A stretch of DNA of 64,000 bases from Cynocephalus volans (lineage: Eukaryota; Chordata; Mammalia; Dermoptera; Cynocephalidae). Both the position numbers and the translations under genes were made by a program. Positions 28,301 to 35,784 of the stretch are shown here, piece by piece (positions within the stretch are counted from its first letter, which is position 1; every line of letters begins with the position of its first letter). The notes below the pieces were generated by a model that was given only the letters and a program-made list of their open reading frames with translations, was not told the DNA's origin and searched no databases. The stretch is from assembly GCF_027409185.1 (NCBI RefSeq), contig NC_084466.1, positions 76,304,501 through 76,368,500 on the forward strand, read 5' to 3'.

Positions 28301-30425
28301 AGATTAAGATTCGGTAACTCTGAGATTGATGCTTGCTTTAGTATGGGCTCCTAGAAACAATCCCTGTGATAAGAATTGAGTGATTTAGTTTACTTGGGAG
28401 GTAAACGAAAACTTCATAGGATAGCAGGGATGCAAACAAGGAAAGGAAGGCAGTAACAAGAATGTGTTAGCAAGTTAAATACCATTCTAGGCATTTGAGT
28501 TTGATCCTGCTGGGGAAACTGACAAAGCCAGCATAACACATTCCACAGTGTTAACCCACCAAGGGGAGGGGAAACTGGGTTATGATACAGTTTCTCTCAA
28601 CAGCCCTTTGTTGAATCCTGGGGGGAAAGAGAGGGCATTAATTCCCGGGCATTTCAAGTCTGCTTGGGGTGCCAACAGGAGAAAAGCCCTCAGGCAAAGT
28701 ACAGATGTAGGAAGGTGGAAGACTATGTGCAGAACAAGGGGACTGGATAGAGCACTGATACAAGACAAAATGTTTTTTAAACGCTTCCCAAGGGATCCTA
28801 GGGATCAATCAGGTTTGGGAATTAGAGGTATGGAGGCTATATAAAGATAACTGGGACACAGACCTTAGCCTTGGGTGCATAAAATCTTGTGAGGCAAAAG
28901 TTTTGTAAATAACTGCTACAGGCAAAGTGAAATAAGTATCTTAACACAGGAGCTTATTAGAGTGAATTTTAATACCTTGTAAATTCATCTGTCTCTGGCT
29001 CTGAAAAAGAAAAGTCTCAAGGAAGGGAACTATTCTCCTAACACAGTACCTGGAAAACAGTAGATACTTCCATCTAACCAAAAATAAAGGTTATGCTTTA
29101 AATATTTCATAATTTTATTAAGTTGTAGATTTGACAGTAAACAGATAAATATTTTTCAAAGCAAATTTATTAACACATAAGACCAGTATATTAACTGTTG
29201 TCCAAAATATATATTACAGATTCTGTACAACAAAAAGTGGCTGCAGAAAATAAAATAAAATGTTCTATGGCTAGGAAAACTGAAGTCAAAGCTATTGTCA
29301 GAAAATGCAATTTGTGTATAAATGAAGTATAATGCTGTAATAGGTTTATTTTAAATTAGATGCAATATCAATAATTAAAGAGAAAAAAAAAAACTTCAAT
29401 CTCACACCACCATCAACTTTTCCAGTGACTTTCATATACATATAGAATCCTCTTCCATTATTTCTCATTTTAAAAGTACCTAACAATTAAATAGTATCAG
29501 TAATTATGAAAAAGGTCGGTATCAGAAGACCAGAGTGGTGAGCAAAAACATTTCCATCAGCATCATGCCAGAAAAGGGGATAAATGGTTTCTACGCTGAA
29601 CAACTGATTCCAAGATCCTTCTTCCCTGCCCACTCCCTTCAAGATTCAGTTTGCTTTTCACAAAACACTGCTATTAGAGACTTTTATCAACTACAAAATA
29701 AAAACAGGCATCAAGGTGGGGGGAAACTCAAGGGCGTCCTAATATAATACATTTGAGAATGTGAAATGGCCTTATGAGTTAATAAACCGAACACCTTCCT
29801 TGTAAACGAGGACAATGACACGAAAAAATTTTAAGTAAGCCTGTTAAAAAGTTAGATGACGTCATTTCTCTGCTCAAAATCCTCCAATGTCTTCCCATCT
29901 CACTCCACAGGGATTTAATGGATATGCATCAGTAGCGGCCCCCAACACACACACATCCCGTCCCCTGGTACTCTTCCTGGGGCTCACTATTATCCAGCCA
30001 CACTGGCCTTTCTGCGGTTCCCAGAACACGCTGTGCACACTTCTACGCCGAGGATTTTGCACTTGCCGTTCCCTCTACCTGTTCCAACCCTTGCTCAGAA
30101 TTCTGTGTTCGTGACTTCATCACTTCAAGTCTTGGCTCCGAAGACACTTCTCGGTGAAGCTTTCCCTGTTTGAAAGTACAACGCCCGCCCCGGCACTCCT
30201 TCGCCCTTCCCTGTTTTATTTTTTGCACAGCATTTCTCACCTTCTGAGGAGGGCGGACGATGCACTGCTCCTCAGGGGCGCGAAACCCCCGAGCCGCGGG
30301 CCTCCCCGCCCCCCCTCCCGCAGCCCCAGCCCACTCACCAGGTTACGTAGCTGGGTCGCCTGCTCCTTGTGATAGTCCAGCCGTGCTAAGGAGCACGGCC
30401 GGTATTTGTCCACCCAGAGGCTCAT
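5172..30425 (-). CDS. RFC3: Replication factor C subunit 3, complete nine-exon gene
   Basis: RFC3 is a small subunit of the nuclear RFC clamp loader, which opens PCNA and places it on primer-template DNA; it also serves in RAD17, CTF18 and ELG1 variant loaders. Joining nine exons gives an uninterrupted 356-residue product, the length I know for mammalian RFC3. Visible motifs: Walker [10 protein letters not shown] at residues 42-50; a degenerate Walker B (VVLLTEVD, 131-138) lacking the usual DExx acid pair; a sensor-1-like CCNST (164-168); and the clamp-loader SRC motif (177-179). The C-terminal third is the helical collar region. All eight introns start GT and end AG with compatible phases. 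Against my memory of human RFC3 I see only four substitutions: G14A, A24T, a Tyr to Phe and a Met to Val in the last exon. Alternative isoforms cannot be judged from this DNA. Identification is near certain. Confidence 0.98.
5590..6010 (+). mobile_element. Old L1 3' fragment
   Basis: Phrases typical of the L1 ORF2 end and 3'UTR occur in sense orientation (CAATGGAATACCATTCATCC, then a degenerate 3' tail). It lies in RFC3 intron 8, antisense to the gene. Confidence 0.6.
6130..6470 (-). mobile_element. L2 LINE fragment
   Basis: The CT-rich order (AGAGAAGCCATCAATGGCCT, CTTCCCTGAAGGCAGG, CACACAGTAGAGGCTCAATA) is the usual look of reverse-complement L2 3' sequence. Confidence 0.6.
6580..6649 (-). 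CDS. RFC3: RFC3 coding exon 8 (residues 270-293)
   Basis: This 70-nt exon has acceptor TATGTAG and donor GTAACC (6574-6579). It completes Arg270 and encodes [20 protein letters not shown] then IMK, part of the C-terminal collar domain. Confidence 0.95.
6740..7070 (+). mobile_element. Unclassified LTR-like element, copy 1
   Basis: It begins TGCTGGGAAAACAG and ends CTCGACA, and matches copies at 40221-40699 (inverted) and 21253-21667 (inverted). Shared blocks include ACAGAATAGTTT, GGTTACCTAGCTCATAGACC, GACCCAGCCTGGCATGTGA and GACCCAGCCCTAGCT. A run of G follows ACTGTG at about 6824-6838. At 7071-7115 an extra block (GGCCTAGTC..AGGATTAC) shared with copy 2 continues past the LTR end and could be internal leader. 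It sits in RFC3 intron 8. Confidence 0.7.
7950..8230. mobile_element. MIR fragment followed by L2-like fragment
   Basis: GAGCACTTACTATGTGCAAG is the MIR signature in plus orientation. From about 8120 the text resembles reverse L2 (CCAATGTCTGCCAAAGC). Both are short and diverged. Confidence 0.45.
8521..8600 (-). mobile_element. tRNA-Ile-like monomer SINE (CYN type)
   Basis: On the minus strand it reads CAGTTGATTAG, then a B-box-like GGTCCCGGGTTCAGTCCC, then CAGCTAGCTGCC and an A tail. This resembles the 3' two thirds of tRNA-Ile. Colugo CYN SINEs are tRNA-Ile derived, which is why this copy supports a dermopteran source. Confidence 0.65.
8685..8925 (+). mobile_element. MIR SINE
   Basis: The order is GATTAAGAGCACA, CAAGTTACTTAATCTCCCTA, CAGTTTTCTTATCTACAAAG, then GTTATATGAATTAAATAAGA, the standard MIR layout. 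It lies in RFC3 intron 7/8 territory (between exons 8 and 7). Confidence 0.75.
8930..10755. other. RFC3 intron 7, no recognised feature
   Basis: This is AT-rich intronic sequence between exons 8 and 7. Short frames here carry no recognisable protein. I see no confident repeat or RNA gene, although old unrecognised repeats are likely. Confidence 0.5.
10762..10860 (-). CDS. RFC3: RFC3 coding exon 7 (residues 237-269 plus part of 270)
   Basis: Intron 6 is only 89 bp (10861-10949). The acceptor is CTTGTAG. The exon encodes [20 protein letters not shown], then [12 protein letters not shown], and ends AG of an Arg codon before donor GTAACT (10756-10761). The length is 99 nt. Confidence 0.96.
10950..11086 (-). 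CDS. RFC3: RFC3 coding exon 6 (residues 192-236 plus part of 237)
   Basis: The acceptor is TTTGTAG and the donor GTGAGT (10944-10949). The exon encodes [20 protein letters not shown], then the [14 protein letters not shown] helix of the AAA+ lid region, ending with CA of a Gln codon. The length is 137 nt. Confidence 0.96.
11586..11671. repeat. (GA)n-(TG)n compound microsatellite
   Basis: About 49 bp of GA are followed by about 37 bp of TG. On the RFC3 transcript this is (CA)n then (TC)n, starting about 165 nt after the exon 5 donor. Confidence 0.95.
11836..12017 (-). CDS. RFC3: RFC3 coding exon 5 (residues 131-191), Walker B and SRC
   Basis: The acceptor ends CAACTCAG and the donor is GTAAGT (11830-11835). 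The exon encodes [20 protein letters not shown], then the sensor-1 region, the SRC motif and APSIED. At 182 nt it is the longest purely internal exon and carries most of the AAA+ signature. Confidence 0.97.
13331..13580 (+). repeat. Left arm of diverged inverted repeat around exon 4
   Basis: Its reverse complement aligns with 19895-20120 over about 230 bp at roughly 75-80 % by eye. Shared blocks include ATAAGAAAAATGTTGAA, TTTTAATCAAAATT, TTTTAGGG(T/A)CATTAAAAAT, AATTGGATTAACATCA and GTTTACTGTTACT. The repeat family is not recognised. Confidence 0.8.
13780..19250 (+). mobile_element. Near full-length L1, degraded, in RFC3 intron 4
   Basis: This is a LINE-1 antisense to RFC3. The 5' part has two related units of about 120 bp (13789 and 13909, both with CAGGCC and CCACCA phrases). 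ORF1 remnant runs about 14110-14900 (coiled-coil-rich stretch [14 protein letters not shown]). ORF2 remnant runs about 15206-18990: an endonuclease N-terminus like [11 protein letters not shown], the reverse transcriptase FADD motif at 17276-17287, and open C-terminal stretches of 269 codons (17458-18267) and 186 codons (18426-18986). The 3'UTR is G-rich (19030-19120) and the tail A-rich. Many stops and frameshifts make it inactive. I could not define a clear target-site duplication. Confidence 0.93.
19300..19352 (+). repeat. (TG)n microsatellite
   Basis: This is a TG run with one TA interruption just past the L1 tail, ending in a short ACACAC complement. Confidence 0.9.
19740..19837 (-). CDS. 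RFC3: RFC3 coding exon 4 (residues 98-130)
   Basis: The acceptor is TTGTGTAG and the donor GTATGT (19734-19739). The exon begins with the last base of Ser98, encodes [20 protein letters not shown] and onward to NSQRDFK, and ends with the G of Val131. At 98 nt it is not a multiple of three, so skipping it would shift the frame. It sits between two inverted repeat copies (13331-13580 and 19895-20120). Confidence 0.96.
19895..20120 (-). repeat. Right arm of diverged inverted repeat around exon 4
   Basis: It pairs with 13331-13580 and begins 58 bp upstream of the exon 4 acceptor in the transcript sense. See the left arm for shared blocks. Confidence 0.8.
20900..21170 (-). mobile_element. L2 LINE fragment
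   Basis: This is CT-rich reverse-complement L2-like sequence (CTTGAAGCCTTCCCCAATTT, then ATGCTACTTAGTACTTACC). Confidence 0.5.
21253..21667 (-). mobile_element. Unclassified LTR-like element, copy 3 (solo)
   Basis: Read on the minus strand it starts TGTTGGGAAAACAGG and ends GCTCTGACA. It shares the terminal block, the GGTCACC/CAGACC blocks and GAGCTAGGGCT with copies 1 and 2. Its middle is expanded by CAG/AGC triplets (21355-21430) and a C15-G6...G9 tract (21436-21481). No target-site duplication is visible. Confidence 0.6.
21436..21482. repeat. Poly-C/poly-G tract within LTR copy 3
   Basis: A long C run is followed at once by a G run and a second G run. It may be prone to assembly error and to unusual DNA structure. 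Confidence 0.9.
22095..25078 (+). mobile_element. MaLR (MST/THE1-like) provirus with both LTRs
   Basis: The 5' LTR is about 22095-22521 and the 3' LTR about 24637-25078. They match each other closely (ATTGAATTATGTC start, GGGAAATCCTATTA, TC-rich run, CTTGCTCTC, TTTGCAATGTGAGACCCCTG, TAAGCAATAAATTTTG). The internal region of 2.1 kb opens with GGTACCAGAGAAGTGGGGTG, the MaLR internal start. There is no gag, pol or env frame, as usual for non-autonomous MaLRs. It is antisense to RFC3 in intron 3 and ends about 50 bp from the exon 3 donor. Confidence 0.88.
25131..25198 (-). CDS. RFC3: RFC3 coding exon 3 (residues 76-97 plus part of 98), with A10 run
   Basis: This 68-nt exon is too short to appear as an obvious reading frame. 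It lies between acceptor CCACAG and donor GTAAAT (25125-25130), and encodes [20 protein letters not shown] followed by Asn-Pro and the first two bases of a Ser codon. The three Lys codons plus neighbouring bases form a run of ten A on the coding strand (T10 at 25180-25189). The phases match both neighbours. Confidence 0.95.
25380..26960 (-). mobile_element. Old L1 fragment, 3' end and ORF2
   Basis: Reverse-complement L1 phrases run continuously (AAAGGATTTGCTGGATGG, ATTTATTGGCCACTTATATT, TCATTTTAACATTGAAGTCT). It lies in RFC3 intron 2 in the same sense as the gene. No coding capacity remains. Confidence 0.7.
27120..27410 (+). mobile_element. L2 LINE fragment
   Basis: The sequence has typical L2 order: GGGGCTATGAAGGATGTGGA, then GTGGGAGGAGGCATCTAGAG and AGCTAGATCTTAAACATC. 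Confidence 0.55.
27700..27825 (+). mobile_element. MER5-like hAT DNA transposon fragment
   Basis: It resembles MER5A: CAGTAGCTCTCATTTTTGTG, then ATTACCTGTGAAATTCTTAC, closing with GATTGAAAATCCCTGCTATA. It ends just 21 bp from the exon 2 donor of RFC3. Confidence 0.5.
27847..27984 (-). CDS. RFC3: RFC3 coding exon 2 (residues 30-75), Walker A
   Basis: The acceptor is a T-rich tract ending CCAG. The exon starts GTGCAG and encodes [20 protein letters not shown], the ATP-binding P-loop, through the EHQTIT end. The donor is GTAAGC (27841-27846), phase 0, and the length is 138 nt. Confidence 0.97.
28200..28335 (+). mobile_element. MER5-like hAT DNA transposon fragment
   Basis: CAAACCTGGCTGATTGTCAG, AGAGAACTTTTAAAATGG and AGATTAAGATTCGGTAACTC follow MER5A order. 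It lies in RFC3 intron 1. Confidence 0.55.
28340..29869. other. RFC3 intron 1 interior, no recognised feature
   Basis: No exon or confident repeat is seen. Short frames (for example 28548-28844) have no recognisable product. A second TGACGTCA palindrome lies at 29857-29864. Confidence 0.5.
29870..30240 (-). mobile_element. L2 LINE fragment beside the promoter
   Basis: CTGCTCAAAATCCTCCAATG, GGATTTTGCACTTGCCGTTC and TTCTCGGTGAAGCTTTCCCT follow reverse-complement L2 order. CpG content is higher than in other copies here, as expected beside an unmethylated CpG island. Confidence 0.65.
30277..30285. promoter_or_regulatory. E2F-type motif TTTCGCGCC just inside intron 1
   Basis: GGCGCGAAA on the plus strand reads TTTCGCGCC on the coding strand, a full match to the E2F consensus, about 50 bp past the exon 1 donor. 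S-phase control by E2F fits a DNA replication gene. Occupancy is inferred, not shown. Confidence 0.6.
30339..30425 (-). CDS. RFC3: RFC3 coding exon 1 (residues 1-29)
   Basis: The exon begins at the ATG in context GCTGCCATGA (G at -3) and encodes [10 protein letters not shown] and following residues, the conserved N-terminus of RFC small subunits. It ends AACCTG before donor GTGAGT (30333-30338), phase 0. The upstream sequence in the same frame continues open but is promoter-like and CpG-rich, so this conserved start is preferred. Intron 1 is about 2.35 kb. Confidence 0.97.
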
Positions 30426-30600
30426 GGCAGCTCGAGTTCCCCGGGTCCGACGCTTGAAAGTCCCGCGCGCGCGCGCCCGCGCCCTCCCGCTGGACGCGGA
30501 GACAAGTCTTCCCGTGAGCGCCCAATCTTGTGACGTCACTACCGGCCGTAGCGCGTAAAACACTACGGAAGCCGAGTGCGGACAAATGAGCCGCTGAGTT
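30426..30600 (-). promoter_or_regulatory. RFC3: RFC3 TATA-less CpG-rich promoter
   Basis: The sequence from the start codon outward is GC-rich and CpG-dense (for example a GCGCGCGCGC stretch near 30465-30478), unlike the AT-rich surroundings. There is no TATA box. A CCAAT box (30522-30526, plus orientation) and a perfect TGACGTCA palindrome (30531-30538) lie about 100-110 bp upstream of the ATG. This arrangement is typical of a housekeeping or cell-cycle gene. The transcription start is not determinable by eye. Confidence 0.8.
30531..30538. promoter_or_regulatory. CRE/ATF palindrome TGACGTCA
   Basis: This is a perfect 8-bp CRE, 106-113 bp upstream of the RFC3 start codon and beside a CCAAT box. 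Binding by CREB/ATF proteins is inferred from the motif only. Confidence 0.7.
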
Positions 30601-30744
30601 AGCGTCACCTAATCGTGATGTTCACTGTGTTAGTCATTTTTCTTTGTTCTCACTCTCTATGATATTCCAGAAACTATTAAGCGAAATTGAAAATATGGCT
30701 CAAATCTGGGTACCTTAGAGAAGCCACTTTCCTCCATGTGTTTC

Positions 30745-30850
30745 GTTCGTTCATTCATTCATTCATTCATTCGTAAACTGAACTCGTTCAACAGAAATTT
30801 ACTCAGTATCTGCTATGTGTCAGACTCTGTTCTTGGCACTTCTTTTGTTA
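30745..30850 (+). repeat. (TTCA)n simple repeat and short MIR-like piece
   Basis: Five to six TTCA units (30747-30772) precede TACTCAGTATCTGCTATGTG, a MIR-like phrase. Confidence 0.6.
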
Positions 30851-31389
30851 CCTCCATTCCTCAAGATTCTTAACGGACTGAAAGCAAAAGAATAAAAAGA
30901 GCGGAAAAACCACAGAAATGTGGCCTTTAGGGGAGAAGACATAAGGTTAACATGTTATTTAAGTACAGGATATTTGAAAGCCCAACTGATTACAGTGAGA
31001 AGAATGTAAAGCCCTTCAGGAAAATATTCTGCATATCAAGCCCGTATAAGACTTTTGTAGTGTTCTTCAAATTAAATTTCTCAAAATGCACTTTACTAGT
31101 TGTACATATAAATAATAACAATTCCTTGTTTAATTTAAGCTTTTATGTATTGTTCAGAACCCTAAATTTTGCCATTTGATTACAAGTTATTATAGGGCAG
31201 GAATTGATTTCCAAATACATTTAATAATATATTTGGTGCACCCTCTCATTCATTTAGTAATCAAGAATTTACTGTTCTTTTCTATGAATCATCATATTAA
31301 ATGAGTTACTCCTTTGTAACTCAAGATATTATTGAGAACCATCAATAATACCTTCAAATAAAGGATAAGTCCCCAATCTCAAGAAACTT

Positions 31390-31590
31390 TCTGAAACCAG
31401 CCTGGAAGCTTTCTGCCTCAGGGCCTTTGCACTTTCTGTTTCCTCTTCCTCGATCACTTTTTTCCAGTGTCAACAGAGCTGGGTTCCTCACCTCCTTCAG
31501 GATGTTTGTTCACGTGTCACCTCCTCAGTGAGGTCTCCCTGATCACCCTACTTAATACTGCAAAAATCTCCATATTCTCTATGTTTATCT
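31390..31590 (-). mobile_element. L2 LINE fragment
   Basis: Clear reverse L2 phrases: CTCAGGGCCTTTGCACTTTC, TGTCACCTCCTCAGTGAGGT and CTCCCTGATCACCCTA. Confidence 0.8.
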
Positions 31591-32235
31591 CTTATTTAAT
31601 TGGTATGAAGGAAAATCTTCTGAAGTGAAAAGGTAAAGGAAATCAGAAGGAAGGGTATTAAAGTACTGTCTGTGTGGATATCGGAGTCATGAAAAGTGGT
31701 AATGGAAATAATCACTGAGAGGAAAAAACAGAGCCAGGTGCTAGAATGACCAATAATTTGGCAAGAGTGACCATAAGCATGACAGACAACTTCATCGAGT
31801 TGTAGGCGTAGTTGACGGTGAAGTCTGAAGGCATATGCTTCAAAGTTGTTGGAGGTTTTGAAGAAGGACAAATAGCATGGAAGGGACAACAGGGCACCAG
31901 AAAAACACTTAGCTCACCTAAGGTTGCCAAATTTCACAAATAAAAATACAGAAGGCCAGTTAAGTTTGATTTGCAGGTAACTTTTTAGTGTAAGTATGTC
32001 CCAGGCAATGTTTATAGCAAATATTACCAAAGACATGCTTACATAAGAAAAAAAAAATTCGTTGTTCTGCTGAAATTCGAATTTAACAGAGTGCCCTGTA
32101 TTTTATGTAGCAATCCTACTCCAGACTCTTGAATATATCGGATGTGAGATACGGCTGCAGAGGAAATAGAGTCCTCAGGGAAATGCAACAAGATGAAGGA
32201 TGTGTTCAGAGAAGAAGTTAAAAATACAGAACAGA
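31591..32235. other. Intergenic, unclassified
   Basis: No gene is seen. The piece at about 31925-32100 (AAATTTCACAAATAAAAATA, GTAAGTATGTCCCAGG) looks like an old interspersed repeat whose family I cannot name. Confidence 0.4.
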
Positions 32236-32239
32236 GGGC

Positions 32240-32395
32240 AGTAAACTACAGCTCCAATCACTTAATTATGCTGATCCTCAGGTTCCTCAGATCTAAAATG
32301 TGGTTAATGAAACCTGCTTTTCACTCTTCATTTGAGGATTAAATAATATAATGTAAATACCTAGCAAATAGCAGGCACTCAATAATTTGTGCTTA
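32240..32395 (+). mobile_element. MIR SINE fragment
   Basis: TCAGGTTCCTCAGATCTAAA, ATTTGAGGATTAAATAATA and TAGCAGGCACTCAATAA are MIR-like. Confidence 0.6.
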
Positions 32396-32399
32396 TATT

Positions 32400-35080
32400 T
32401 TACAGAGAAGGGACATATCCACAAAGATCCAGAATGAGGTGTCATGAAAAGAGATGGTAAGATGACACTAAGTTTAAGTCTTCGCTTACCTCACCTGAAC
32501 AAAAGTGATAAAGCTTCCATCCTGCACCTGCAACCAAACCTTCAAAGGTGAATGATTGCTTTACCTTGGCTCTACTGCTCCTGAACCTTGGCAATTCATC
32601 CTACTGCACTTATCTGGGGCAAACCTGTAATTGGTTCTTGCCAGTATCAAGAGTAAAACCTTACTCTAGTTTGGATCTAATTTTGGTTCTTTTAAGAGAA
32701 GTAATGAAACAGACATTTTATTCTCTCAAGAGTCCAAGAGCCCATGGGGCAAGGCATGGGGCGGGGGAGGATAATTTTACTTCTCCTTTATTCTCTACTC
32801 AAAACAACACCAAAATAAAAGTAAAAATAAAAAATTACCACTTTGGCTTCACCCCCATGCTTGTGAGATTTTTTTCTCCTTTTTCAAAATGTGTCTGAGT
32901 AAATTTGGACCTCTTTTTTTTCAGGGAGCAGACCCAGAAAATTTTGCTGGCCTCATGGCCTCTGTTTCAAAGGAGGTGTTCTGGGTTTTTTTTTCTTATA
33001 ATTTATTCATTGATTGGCAGTGACAGCATCTAATCATGATTCCATTCCCTCCTTAGAGGTAGGACCGATGAACAGATCCCTCTCTCACATTTTAGAAATG
33101 GCATTGAATAATAAGTTGGAAAAAAATTGGAACAGATTTCTCACAGAACCTTCATATAACATCACGTTTCATTTGTGGCAACAGTATAAACTTTTATCTT
33201 CCTGAAATAAGTGAGCACAGATCTTGGTGAAAATAACTTGAAAACAATAGTTTAAAACTCCCAAAGAGAGGGAGGAAATGTAAGATTCATGACAATTTGT
33301 GGTGCAGGCAATGCTCTATTCAAATCTCTTTCCTGTTTCTCCCTTGTGCTTTTCCCAGCCTCCTCCATATTCAGAGGCTTCACGGACTCATGTGGCTGTG
33401 TCCCAGCTAATGGAGGACAGGCTGCAATGACCAATGACACACATCTCTTCCACACCTATTACGTAGAATCTCTTTGTGCTCCTCCATACTTTCTTTGCTC
33501 ATTGACTAGTTTGATGCAGAGAATCTGGCAGAGGGCTCCAAGATTCTAGGAGGCAGTTAAGACACTAGAAAGGAACCTGTGTTCCTGTGTCTTAACCTGG
33601 GTTGCCCTGAAAAGCAGAGTAGGTAGTTTACTGGGGAAATGTTTACATGGCTCAACAGCGAGGAACTGGGGAAAGTGAAACGGGGAAAGAAGTAGAGGGA
33701 ATGCAAGGGTTTGTTATGAAGGTCACCTCTGTGGACAACCGGAGCTTGAGCCATCTGGGGACTTTCTCGGGGTTATACAGAACACTCATATGAATTGTCT
33801 ACCATCAACTTTCATATCCTGTTGACTTCTCTTGAGGGTGGTAACCCCTCTCACATACACACACATTTCTGTACTGCACCTGTGTGCTAAGCAGGATCCT
33901 AGTGGTTCCAATGCCATCAAAGAAGTCAATCTTAAAATTTTTTCTTATTCATTATCCATTTCCCTACCCACATATTCTTCTTTTCTCTAAGTAAACAGGT
34001 AAATAATGGGTTTCACGCATTATGAAATAATGAAATTCACACATAGTATTAAAATATCTGGGGATATTAAAGGTTGATTTTTATAAAGATAATTAAAATA
34101 GAAATAATAGCCATGTCTTAGAGAGATTGATGAATAGCAGAGAAGTACTTTTTACATGTGAAAAGCAAAATGGTACCTCATTAAAATACAAAGACTCTCA
34201 AGTTGAGTAAGGAGGCAGGAGGTTCTTTGACAGGTGCCCCTTTGCCCCTTTTCAGCTGGCACATGCATTGCTCCAAAAAGGAAATGCAACAATTCAAACC
34301 CTATGGGTTCACTGTACATCAAAGGTAGCTTCAGCCAAATGGCCTTAGTCACCAGTCAGGAATGTGTGCTTAGTGAATGACTTCTATCACCAGAGTAAAT
34401 TCCATCCTATTTTATTTTAGTTTCAAAGTGAATATTGTTTTCCTTCTAAATGTGTGCTTCCTTTCTTTTATGGTAAATCTATTGATTACTGTGCAACAAA
34501 AAGAGGGTCACTGATATAATATATTACAAAAATGAAAGCTAAGTACAGCCATGGTGCACTACAACATGTTTGTTTGTTTGTTTGTTTGTTTGGTGGGTTT
34601 TTTGGTCATCAGAAGCTCATGACCTAAGTATCCTACACAGACTTCTAAGTCTGGTGGATGCGAACTGGCACTGCTGGTCTCTCTGCCTCTGAGTTCTGAG
34701 GAGTATTTCAGGATGGCAGGTGTTGGCAGGGGACAACGGAAACATGGGTGCCATGAAAGAGAGACGATGAAGGTCTTCCTCCCCTGATCTCTTAGCCATG
34801 AGACCATACAACACCTCCCATCCAAAAAGGAGTCAGAGTGCAAGACTCAGATATATGCCCAGGTGGAAGGGATTGGAGGAGAAGAGCAGCTGACACAATG
34901 CAGGGCTTTTATATTCAATCTGAAAAGTATTTTTATTGCTGTTTATGCACATGTATGTGTCTGTGTATAAAAACAGATTCAGATGAAGACATAGCACATT
35001 TCCAACACCTCAGAAAGCTCTCTCATCACTATTACCACTCAGTATACCTCCTGGAATAACTGTTCTAAATTCTATCTCCT
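32400..35080. other. Intergenic, no recognised gene
   Basis: Scattered short frames show no known domain. A (GTTT)n run is at 34567-34590. I see nothing else that I can support. Confidence 0.5.
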
Positions 35081-35084
35081 CATC

Positions 35085-35765
35085 ATATATGACTTTCCCT
35101 GTTCTTAAACTTCATGTAAATTATATAGTATATTCTCTCTTGTTTCTGACTTGTTTTGCTTATCATATACCTGAAAAATTCATCCATTTGTTATACATAG
35201 CAATAGGTTGTTCTTTTTTACTGCTGCACAGCATTTCATTGTATTAATATCAGGGCAGGCTGCACAGAATGCCACCTGCGCAGTGCCACATGGCCTCCAG
35301 CTTGGTTTAATGCTCTCCTGTTGCCATCTTGAAATTCTTAATAATTTCTTAACAAGGCACCTGTATTTTTGCTTTGTAGTAGCCTCTGCAAATTATGTAG
35401 CCAGTTCTGATCAATATATTTCAATTTACTTACCCATTATGTTGATGATAAACATTTGCATTGCTTCCACGTTTTGGTTGTTAAGAATAATTTTACTCAG
35501 AATATTCTCGTACGTATTTTTAAGAGATATGTACTAATTCCTATTGGATAGGCACAGCTAGGAGTGAAGTTCCTGGGTGATAGGTAGGCATAAAGTCAGC
35601 TTACATAGACACCATGATGTACATTTAACACATCTTCAATTGTCCTAGCAACCTTCTTGAAAGAGTTTTTTAAAAATATTGTACCAATTTACACACCCAC
35701 CAGAAAAAAATGAAATTTAATCATATCACATCCTCCCCAACAAGGCTGTTTTTCATTGTGGTAAG
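35085..35765 (-). mobile_element. Old L1 fragment
   Basis: Reverse L1 text: TTGCTTATCATATACCTGAA, ACTGCTGCACAGCATTTCAT, TTAAGAATAATTTTACTCAG and CACACCCACCAGAAAAAAAT. It is followed directly by a second L1 copy starting again from its 3' end. Confidence 0.65.
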
Positions 35766-35784
35766 TACTGCATACATAAATATG

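Noticed and set aside
30154..30608. Divergent or overlapping gene in the CpG island (several short frames)
   Set aside because: GC-rich sequence leaves frames open by chance. Only the minus-strand frame from 30425 continues into a conserved spliced protein.
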